From assembly GCA_002427465.1 (NCBI GenBank), contig DIRC01000049.1:411-19685 (forward strand): a stretch of 19,275 bases of DNA, written 5' to 3'. The notes beneath the pieces were generated by a model that was given only the letters and a program-made list of their open reading frames with translations, did no database searches and was not told the origin of the DNA. Shown piece after piece: positions 14,422 through 19,275 of the stretch (the first letter of the stretch is position 1; every line of letters starts with the position of its first letter). The stretch comes from Clostridiales bacterium UBA5446 (GTDB lineage Bacteria; Bacillota; Clostridia; Oscillospirales; Oscillospiraceae). The translations under genes and the position numbers were made by a program.

Positions 14422-15270
14422 TTATTGACATGCAGCGGAAGACGCGGCATGTTTTCTTTTTCTGCCGAAGCGGACAGCCCGCGCCCCATAGGCAATAAAA
14501 TAACAGATCACCGAAAGAATGACGATCACCGCGCCCGACGCCACGTTAAGCTCATAGGACGCCCAAAGCCCCGCGGCACAGCAGAGGTTCCCCAGCACCA
14601 CCGCGCAGATCATGCGGTTTTTCAGGTCGGCGGAAAACAGGGCGGCCGTGGCGGCGGGAGCCGTCAGCAGCGCCAGCACCAGAATAATCCCCACAACCCG
14701 TATGAGCACCACCACCGTCATCGCCACCAGGATAAGGAGCAGATACCCCAGAAACCCCGTCCTGACGCCCATTATCGCGGCAAACTGATCGTCAAAAAGA
14801 TAGGCCTTCCAATCCTGATAGAAAAGAATCACCACCAGGGCCACCACAGCCGTCAGGCACAGCATGATATAAAGGTCTGACCTGGTCACCGACAGGATGT
14901 TCCCGAAAAGATATGAGCTGAGATCGGGGGGATACCCCGGCATCAGGGCGATAAAAAGGATTCCAAGCGCCATGCCCAGCGACCAGAACAGCCCGATGAC
15001 AACATCCGAATCCGACGCGCCCCTTTTTTTGATATACCCTATGCCTAAAGCGGCGCACACGGAAAACAGGAAAGCTCCGATGATCGGCTCAAATCCCAGA
15101 AGGTATCCCAGCCCCACCCCGCCGTAAGAGGTATGGGCGATGCCGCCGCTCATCATGACCAGCTTTTTTTCGACGATGATCACGCCGATTATGCCGCAGA
15201 CCACGCTGGCCAGAATTCCCGCGTAAAGGGCGTTCTGCAAAAACCGGTATTCAAACAGCGCCTGTATCAT
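14422..15270 (-). CDS. znuB: Metal ABC transporter permease (ZnuB/MntB family)
   Basis: A 282-residue inner-membrane permease of the ABC-3 family with eight or nine hydrophobic segments. It includes the family stretch VVCGIIGVIIVEKKLVMMSG and a GGIAHTSYGGVGLGYLLG loop in place of the more usual SHAxLPG form. It moves Zn2+ or Mn2+ delivered by the binding protein. The start is the ATG at 15270 behind GGGGAGGAG, overlapping the end of the ATPase gene by 20 bases. An upstream in-frame start would add 18 residues but no ribosome site supports it. Substrate is inferred from the Fur-family gene that follows. Confidence 0.93.
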   Translation of the reverse strand: MIQALFEYRFLQNALYAGILASVVCGIIGVIIVEKKLVMMSGGIAHTSYGGVGLGYLLGFEPIIGAFLFSVCAALGIGYIKKRGASDSDVVIGLFWSLGMALGILFIALMPGYPPDLSSYLFGNILSVTRSDLYIMLCLTAVVALVVILFYQDWKAYLFDDQFAAIMGVRTGFLGYLLLILVAMTVVVLIRVVGIILVLALLTAPAATAALFSADLKNRMICAVVLGNLCCAAGLWASYELNVASGAVIVILSVICYFIAYGARAVRFGRKRKHAASSAACQ

Positions 15271-16039
15271 CGTGTTTCTCCTCCCCGTGATGCCTGAGCA
15301 CCCTGTGGGGCAGACCATGGGCAATCAGGTCTACCGGGCAGCCGTAAAGGCTTTTTACAACATTCTCCGTCAGTTCCGGCTCGCCGTGGTAAACAAGGCT
15401 CCGGTTCATGCAGGCCAAACTGCGGACCTGGGACGACACCGCCATGAGGTCATGGGTCACAAGAATGATGGTCATGTGCCGATTCAGCTCCGCAAGCAGG
15501 CTGTATATCTGCTCCTGGGAGGCGGCGTCCACGCTGGCCGTGGGCTCGTCCAGAAGCATCAGCGCAGGCTCCGCCGCAAGGGCCCGCGCAATCAGCATCT
15601 TTTGAAATTCCCCGCCGGACAGATCCGATATCCGCCGATTGGCCAGATGCCCTATCCCCACCCGCTCGATCAGCCGGCTGGCAATTTCCCTGTCCTTTTC
15701 GGAAAACCGGAAAAACGGCTTCAGCCCTGCCCTCAGGCGGCCGGTTAGCACCACCTCCATGAGGGTGATGGGAAACTTTTTCTCCATCTCAGCCAGCTGC
15801 GGCACATAGCCGATATTCGGCCGGCTTTTCCCGCCTTCACCGCCGGATATCCGGACAGTCCCCGAAGAAATGGGAACCAGGCCGAGTATCGCCTTGAGAA
15901 GCGTGGATTTTCCGCCGCCGTTGGGGCCGATCACTCCCAGATATTCACCCGCCGCAACGTCAAGACTGACCCCTGTGACCGCAGGGGTTTGCCCGTAGCA
16001 CACCGACAGGTTTTCAATATGCACAAGGGGGGCGCTCAT
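15251..16039 (-). CDS. znuC: Metal ABC transporter ATP-binding protein (ZnuC/MntA family)
   Basis: A 262-residue ATPase. Walker A GPNGGGKST (38-46), signature LSGGE (140-144), Walker B LMLLDEPTAS (160-169) and switch His in VTHDLMAVS. The sequence PQLAEMEKKFPITLMEVVLTGR is typical of the zinc/manganese importer ATPases. The C-terminal tail is short and His-containing (HRVLRHHGEEKHDD). The gene starts within the end of the binding-protein gene (ATGA, 16036-16039), and its own end overlaps the permease gene, so the three are translationally coupled. Confidence 0.95.
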   Translation of the reverse strand: MSAPLVHIENLSVCYGQTPAVTGVSLDVAAGEYLGVIGPNGGGKSTLLKAILGLVPISSGTVRISGGEGGKSRPNIGYVPQLAEMEKKFPITLMEVVLTGRLRAGLKPFFRFSEKDREIASRLIERVGIGHLANRRISDLSGGEFQKMLIARALAAEPALMLLDEPTASVDAASQEQIYSLLAELNRHMTIILVTHDLMAVSSQVRSLACMNRSLVYHGEPELTENVVKSLYGCPVDLIAHGLPHRVLRHHGEEKHDDTGAV

Positions 16040-16917
16040 GACATCACCTCTGCCATAAGCTCCGCCATGGACCTGAGATTGCCGATATAATCGGCAGCCA
16101 GCGGCGACAGCGCCATGGTTCTGCCACCGATTTCCTCCGCAAAAGCCTGGGACTGGCTGCTGTCGATCTCCGACTGATAAAAGATCACCTTGATCCCCTC
16201 TGCCTTGGCCAGATCAATCATCTGCTGCAGGCGCTGAACTGTCGCTTCTTTACCCTCTTCCTCAAGGGCATACATCTCCAGCGCATAATCCTCCGCAAAA
16301 TATCCGAAGGCAGGGTGATAGACAATAAACTTCCGATTCTCAATCCCCTCAAGAGCCGCCGTAATGTCTTCATCCAGCGTCTCCAGATCCGCAATGTATG
16401 CGGCGGCATTTTCGCTGTATACCAACGCGTTGTCCGGGTCCAGCGCGCTCATTTCCTCGGCTATGGCCGCAACCATCACCTGCGCCCGTTTCGGGGAAAG
16501 CCAGATGTGTGGGTCCCTTTCCCCGGCCTCGAAGGTTCGCTCCGGGTAGACCTCGGCAACCTTCTCATTGAGGAACACCACCCGCACCTCTCCGGAATCC
16601 GGCAGAATATTGGCTGCCTCAGTGGGCACGCCGATGGCAAAGTATATCAACGCGTCGCTGAATTTTACCATTTGCACCGGCGTCGGCTCGTAGTTTTCCG
16701 GGCTGCTTCCCGGAGGCACCATGACGACAACCTCCGCCAAATCCCCGCAGACCGCCTCGACAAAAGTCTGCTCCGGAACGATCGTGACGGCAACCACCGG
16801 CTTTTCCGCCTCCGGCTCCACCGTACCGTTTCTCCCCGCGCCGCAGCCTGCGGTAAAGGCAATCCCCAGGGTAAGGGACAGGCAAAGAATCATTTTTATC
16901 GATTTAATGGACTTCAT
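16036..16917 (-). CDS. znuA: Metal-binding lipoprotein, ZnuA/MntC (TroA-like) family
   Basis: A 293-residue substrate-binding lipoprotein. Signal peptide with lipobox TAGC, lipidated Cys25. The ligand positions of the family are H137 (DPHIWLSP), H201 (VYHPAFGYFAEDY), E250 (YQSEID) and D276 (SPLAADYI). The usual first His ligand (PHxYEPTP) is absent: here PENYEPTP, Glu74 in place of His. There is no His-rich loop of the kind found in many zinc-specific proteins. Metal choice (Zn or Mn) is therefore open. I chose the ATG at 16917, six bases after AGGCGG, over the ATG at 16923, which abuts the ribosome site. First gene of the operon, behind the operator at 16932. Confidence 0.93.
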   Translation of the reverse strand: MKSIKSIKMILCLSLTLGIAFTAGCGAGRNGTVEPEAEKPVVAVTIVPEQTFVEAVCGDLAEVVVMVPPGSSPENYEPTPVQMVKFSDALIYFAIGVPTEAANILPDSGEVRVVFLNEKVAEVYPERTFEAGERDPHIWLSPKRAQVMVAAIAEEMSALDPDNALVYSENAAAYIADLETLDEDITAALEGIENRKFIVYHPAFGYFAEDYALEMYALEEEGKEATVQRLQQMIDLAKAEGIKVIFYQSEIDSSQSQAFAEEIGGRTMALSPLAADYIGNLRSMAELMAEVMS

Positions 16918-16931
16918 TCTCATCCGCCTAA

Positions 16932-16974
16932 AATATAGTTATTGCAAATCACTAGCATTTGCAATAACTATATT
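16932..16974 (-). promoter_or_regulatory. Operator-like perfect inverted repeat of the metal transporter operon
   Basis: AATATAGTTATTGCAAAT (16932-16949) is the exact reverse complement of 16957-16974, around a 7-base centre CACTAGC. It spans from the -10 box past the predicted start site to within a few bases of the ribosome site. This suits a repressor. The core TTGCAAAT...ATTTGCAA differs from the GTTAG sites at 17646, so the Fur-family protein of the operon is the likelier ligand. Confidence 0.8.
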
Positions 16975-16998
16975 ATTCCCGCTTTCGACCCCTGTCAA
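16970..16998 (-). promoter_or_regulatory. Promoter of the metal ABC transporter operon
   Basis: On the minus strand a perfect TTGACA (16993-16998), a 17-base spacer and TAATAT (16970-16975, 4 of 6; TATAGT two bases further is an alternative). The -10 overlaps the inverted repeat. Confidence 0.7.
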
Positions 16999-17097
16999 CA
17001 CGGGTTTGAAATTTTTGGGCAGAATACGCAAATTGTATCCGGTATCCCGATTTAAGAAAACATAGGGCCGCAGGGGATTCCCGGCCATTCTAAGCTA

Positions 17098-17140
17098 AAA
17101 GCCTTGCGGCATGAGCGCCGCCGGCGCTCATGCCGCAAGG
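17098..17140 (-). terminator. Terminator of the DtxR-family gene
   Basis: Near-perfect palindrome with 19-base arms (17102-17120 and 17122-17140; CCTTGCGGCATGAGCGCCG and its complement). On the minus strand it is followed by CTTTTAGC. It lies 21 bases after the stop codon of the gene at 17162 and separates it from the znu promoter. Confidence 0.8.
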
Positions 17141-17161
17141 TCATAGCTGGTCTATACAGGG

Positions 17162-17530
17162 TCATTTTCCGTCATTCACATACTTTTTAATGGCCCGGAA
17201 GCTCTCCCGGCTGATAACATGCTCTATTCGGCAGGCGTCCTCAACCGCCGTGTTTTTATCCACACCCAAGCGGACCAGCCAGTTGGAGATCAGCGTATGC
17301 CGCTCAAGCATGGTTTCGGCGACAGCCCTTCCCTTATCAGTCAGCTTGATAAATCCATCTGTATCCATTTCAATATATCCGTTTTCCCTGAGCTTTTTCA
17401 TCGCGACGCTGACGCTCGATTTCTTGAACCCCAGCTCACCCACAACATCAATAGACCTCACCTGCGGGTTTTTATGACTCAAAATCAGGATCGTTTCAAG
17501 GTACATCTCGGAGGATTCCTGCATTTTCAA
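17162..17530 (-). CDS. DtxR-family metal-dependent regulator, iron-type site
   Basis: A 122-residue regulator with the winged-helix DNA-binding domain (about 1-65) and the metal-binding dimer domain (66-122), without the SH3-like third domain of DtxR. The primary metal site reads like DtxR/IdeR, not MntR: M9 in SEMYLE, and C100, E103, H104 in EDACRIEH. These match DtxR M10, C102, E105 and H106. H78 of the ancillary site is present, but the equivalents of E83 and H98 are Ser and Val. I chose TTG at 17530, nine bases after AAGGAG; the ATG at 17539 touches the ribosome site. Divergent from the feo remnant and its GTTAG sites, its probable former target. Confidence 0.9.
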   Translation of the reverse strand: MKMQESSEMYLETILILSHKNPQVRSIDVVGELGFKKSSVSVAMKKLRENGYIEMDTDGFIKLTDKGRAVAETMLERHTLISNWLVRLGVDKNTAVEDACRIEHVISRESFRAIKKYVNDGK

Positions 17531-17645
17531 GCTTCTCATCTCCTTCCGGACAGCATTTATTACTGCCTACAGCATATCACATTATCCCCTCCGAATCAAA
17601 CGAAAGCCGTACTAAAATTATTTTTCCGAGCTATTGATAAAACAA

Positions 17646-17690
17646 GTTAGTTCATGCTAACCTTGCGTTGGTTAGTTGACGCTGACTAAC
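17646..17690. promoter_or_regulatory. Two DtxR-type sites, GTTAG...CTAAC
   Basis: GTTAG-ttcatg-CTAAC (17646-17661) and GTTAGT-tgacgctg-ACTAAC (17671-17690) lie side by side between the DtxR-family gene and the feo remnant. The GTTAG/CTAAC half-sites resemble the DtxR/IdeR consensus TTAGGTTAG/CTAACCTAA. The left site lies just upstream of a weak candidate dtxR promoter on the minus strand (TTGTTT and AATAAT, 17 bases apart), so autoregulation is possible. Confidence 0.6.
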
Positions 17691-17698
17691 GCGGCGTC

Positions 17699-17743
17699 CT
17701 GTCGGCCGGCCAGACCGTCACGGTCTCTGAAATCACCGGCTAA
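17699..17743 (+). pseudogene. feoA: feoA remnant
   Basis: Fourteen codons read LSAGQTVTVSEITG and then a TAA. This matches the N-terminal part of FeoA, where Leu-x2-Gly and a Val-x2-Ile-x-Gly strand are conserved. No start codon with a ribosome site is left, and the other 50-60 residues of FeoA are missing. It directly abuts the feoB remnant in another frame, so one deletion seems to have removed the FeoA C-terminus and the FeoB N-terminus. By itself the match is short; the adjoining feoB remnant is what makes it credible. Confidence 0.6.
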
Positions 17744-17747
17744 GGCG

Positions 17748-17864
17748 GACAGCGGCAGGACCACGCTTTGTAACGCGCTTACCGGCTCCACCTAATTTGC
17801 CTGAAACTGGCCGGGGGCCACTGTGGAGAAAGAGGCGGCTGACAGAAATTATCTCATCAACGGA
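17748..17864 (+). pseudogene. feoB: feoB remnant with two in-frame stops and internal deletion
   Basis: In one frame: DSGRTTLCNALTGST, stop, FA, stop, NWPGATVEKEA, then RNYLIN. FeoB, the ferrous-iron transporter, has NPNSGKTTLFNALTGS (G1 motif of its GTPase domain), four residues, then GNWPGVTVEK. The alignment is gap-free through both stops, which need only CAA to TAA (17793) and GGA to TGA (17802). After EKEA, about 40 residues (switch regions and the DLPG motif) are missing, and the frame resumes at the conserved RNYLI. The key G1 Lys is Arg. All the membrane part is gone. This is a decayed gene, not a functional one. The frame runs on to a TAA at 17925 without further match. Confidence 0.85.
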
Positions 17865-17927
17865 CGCCCCGGCGCTACAGGGAACCGGCGTCGCCAAATC
17901 TCCGGCGGAAAAGGAAAATCCATTTAA

Positions 17928-17955
17928 GGGGGCTATCCGGGACTCCCCCGTTTTT
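17928..17955 (+). terminator. Possible terminator behind the feo remnant
   Basis: GGGGG (17928-17932) and CCCCC (17945-17949) can pair around a 12-base loop, followed by GTTTTT. It may be the surviving terminator of the lost feo operon, and would shield the ZIP gene. Confidence 0.5.
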
Positions 17956-17993
17956 CTATCTATACATTAATATGGAAAACGGATAAAAACATG

Positions 17994-18022
17994 ATATAAT
18001 AGCCGCCAATCGGCTATTATAT
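17994..18022 (+). promoter_or_regulatory. ZIP gene -10 box inside an inverted repeat
   Basis: ATATAATAGCCG (17994-18005) and CGGCTATTATAT (18011-18022) are perfect 12-base arms around CCAAT. The left arm contains TATAAT (17995-18000), a good -10; the -35 region (ATGGAA, 17972-17977) is weak. The repeat is placed for a repressor at the start site, or forms a hairpin at the 5' end of the transcript. Confidence 0.65.
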
Positions 18023-18056
18023 GCATAATCGAATAATCAAAAAGTGGGGTGACACA

Positions 18057-18851
18057 ATGTCGGAAGCATTGCTATGGGCCGCCGCCGGTACGGGCTTCAC
18101 CTTTTTCATGACGGCGCTCGGCGCCGGAGTGGTATTTCTTTTCCGAAAAAATATCAGCGGCGGAATCCAGAAGATTTTTCTCGGCTTTGCCGCGGGCGTC
18201 ATGATCGCGGCATCGGTATGGAGCCTTCTGATTCCTGCTATTGAGGAAGCCGAAGCCGGCGGCCAGCCCGGCTGGGTTCCGGCGGCGGGCGGCTTTATTT
18301 TGGGCGTCGTGTTCCTTTACGGACTGGACCGGCTGATCCCCCACCTGCACCCCGCTTCAAACGAACAGGAGGGGCTGTCCTCCTCCATGAAGCGCACGTC
18401 CCTGCTGGTCATGGCCGTGACTTTGCATAACATTCCCGAGGGTATGGCGGTTGGCCTGTCCTTCGCCCTGGCCGCCCAGCACGGAGGCGGCTCCGCGGCC
18501 TACGCCTCGGCCATGGCTCTGGCCCTGGGCATGGGCATCCAGAATTTCCCGGAAGGGGCCGCCATTTCGCTTCCCCTGCGGCAGGAGGGCGTCAGCCTTA
18601 AAAAATCCTTCCTGCTGGGCAGCATGTCAGGGATCGTCGAACCCGTTTTCGGGATTCTGACCGTGCTGATGGCCGGCATCATTTTGCCGTATATGCCCTG
18701 GCTTTTATCCTTCGCCGCCGGTGCGATGATGTACGTGGTGGTGGAGGAGCTGATTCCGGAAGCCCACCTGGGCGAACATTCCAACGCCGGCACCCTGGGC
18801 GTGATGAGCGGTTTTCTTGCCATGATGATCCTGGATGTTGCCCTGAGCTGA
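18057..18851 (+). CDS. ZIP-family metal transporter (GufA/ZupT-like)
   Basis: A 264-residue inner-membrane protein with about eight membrane helices. ZIP signature motifs: HNIPEG (H124, E128) in one helix and QNFPEG (Q162, N163, E166) in the next, plus E195 in GIVEPVFG and VVEELIPEAH (E230, E231, E235). These residues form the binuclear metal site of bacterial ZIPs. It imports divalent metal (Zn, Fe or Mn) down its gradient; specificity cannot be read off. A loop near 95-110 has HLHP. The start is the ATG at 18057 behind GGGGTGA; an upstream in-frame ATG at 18021 lies in the inverted repeat and lacks a ribosome site. It follows the dead feo locus and could replace part of its iron-uptake role. 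Confidence 0.94.
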   Translation: MSEALLWAAAGTGFTFFMTALGAGVVFLFRKNISGGIQKIFLGFAAGVMIAASVWSLLIPAIEEAEAGGQPGWVPAAGGFILGVVFLYGLDRLIPHLHPASNEQEGLSSSMKRTSLLVMAVTLHNIPEGMAVGLSFALAAQHGGGSAAYASAMALALGMGIQNFPEGAAISLPLRQEGVSLKKSFLLGSMSGIVEPVFGILTVLMAGIILPYMPWLLSFAAGAMMYVVVEELIPEAHLGEHSNAGTLGVMSGFLAMMILDVALS

Positions 18852-18861
18852 CGCCCCGGCA

Positions 18862-18915
18862 AAAATTAAAAGAATAAAGAGGACTGAGGCGGTTAGAAAA
18901 CCGCCTCAGTCCTCT
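18862..18915 (-). terminator. Terminator of the acyl-CoA dehydrogenase gene
   Basis: Perfect 17-base arms (18878-18894, AGAGGACTGAGGCGGTT, and 18899-18915) with loop AGAA. On the minus strand it is followed by TTATTCTTTTAATTTTTG. It also lies 26 bases after the ZIP stop codon and may stop that transcript, though the plus side lacks a T-run. Confidence 0.9.
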
Positions 18916-18921
18916 CTACTA

Positions 18922-19275
18922 TCAGCCCTTATCCGGCAGCGCATTATAAATGGCGTTGGAAATGATGACTTTGCATATCTGGGAAGTCCCCTCCGCAATT
19001 GTCAGCGCCAGGGAATCGCGGAGGAGACGCTCCACTGCGAAGCTCTTATGATATCCCCTGCCGCCATGAAGCATGAGAGACTGCCTGCAAACCTCCTGGC
19101 ACATCTCGGAAGAAAAAAGCTTCAACGCGGCAATCTCCGTGGACGCGCGCATCCCCGCGTTGATCAGCGAGGCCACATGGTAAAGCATATTTCTTGCAAC
19201 TGTAATGTGCGTATGCATCTCCGCAATGGGAAACGACACCCCCTGATAGGAGGAAATCACCCTGTCAAAGCTGCC
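18922..19275 (-). CDS. Acyl-CoA dehydrogenase, C-terminal part (runs off the window)
   Basis: The last 117 residues of an acyl-CoA dehydrogenase; the frame is open to the window edge, starting GSFDRVISSYQ. The C-terminal helical domain is recognised by HGGRGYHKSFAVERLLRDS followed by IAEGTSQICKVIIS, equal to the family's GGxGY, ERxxRD and EGTxEI signatures that bind FAD and close the active site. It oxidises an acyl-CoA to the enoyl-CoA, passing electrons to an electron transfer flavoprotein, or acts in related fermentation steps. The catalytic base and substrate range cannot be judged from this part. It ends 7 bases after a strong terminator on its own strand. Confidence 0.93.
   Translation of the reverse strand, partial: GSFDRVISSYQGVSFPIAEMHTHITVARNMLYHVASLINAGMRASTEIAALKLFSSEMCQEVCRQSLMLHGGRGYHKSFAVERLLRDSLALTIAEGTSQICKVIISNAIYNALPDKG

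Noticed and set aside
13969..14880. 303-codon plus-strand ORF across the Fur and permease genes
   Set aside because: Antisense shadow of two well-supported genes; product is low-complexity, rich in His, Arg and Gln, with no domain.
17690..17927. Treating the feo-like stretch as a functional small GTPase gene
   Set aside because: Two in-frame stops, loss of the G1 Lys and deletion of the switch regions rule out function.

Overview
The window looks like a moderately GC-rich anaerobic member of the Clostridia (Bacillota). Evidence for this: an [FeFe] hydrogenase with H-cluster motifs, a rubrerythrin, several ferredoxin-type proteins, a GerMN-domain lipoprotein, strong Shine-Dalgarno sites with frequent TTG/GTG starts, and an acyl-CoA dehydrogenase. 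Genus cannot be told from the sequence. No mobile element, tRNA or rRNA was seen.

Layout, left to right. (1) 1-628: leader-distal end of a type I-C-like CRISPR array with no cas genes in view. (2) 918-5330: a DUF362/ferredoxin protein convergent with a group B-like [FeFe] hydrogenase, then a GerMN lipoprotein and a 53-residue DUF6132-like membrane protein. (3) 5522-8442: a methionine uptake operon metN-metI-metQ. It is preceded by a 40-codon leader ORF packed with Met and Cys codons, then an intrinsic terminator with a competing fold. This has the layout of a trp-type attenuator that senses methionine (or cysteine) and is the most notable item in the window. (4) 8504-11205: an OmpR-family response regulator and a multi-pass histidine kinase, with CTTAAAC direct repeats upstream. 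(5) 11238-12929: a rubrerythrin with rubredoxin modules at both ends, divergent from a 2[4Fe-4S] ferredoxin and NapH-like membrane Fe-S protein pair. (6) 13002-14030: lipoate-protein ligase, overlapping tail-to-tail with the next operon. (7) 13954-16998, minus strand: metal ABC transporter (binding protein, ATPase, permease) plus a Fur-family repressor, under a promoter overlapped by a perfect inverted repeat with 18-bp arms. (8) 17102-18022: a DtxR-family regulator with an iron-type metal site, divergent from two GTTAG...CTAAC sites and the decayed remains of feoA and feoB. (9) 18057-18851: a ZIP-family metal transporter, whose -10 lies in an inverted repeat. (10) 18922-19275: the C-terminal end of an acyl-CoA dehydrogenase running off the window.

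The right third is a metal-homeostasis block: ABC importer, Fur- and DtxR-type regulators, dead Feo ferrous-iron system and a ZIP transporter. The left and middle parts combine Fe-S/redox enzymes with methionine uptake. Operon logic is mostly clear from overlaps (ATGA junctions at 9276, 12339 and 16036-16039; a 14-base overlap metN/metI) and from well-formed terminators between units.
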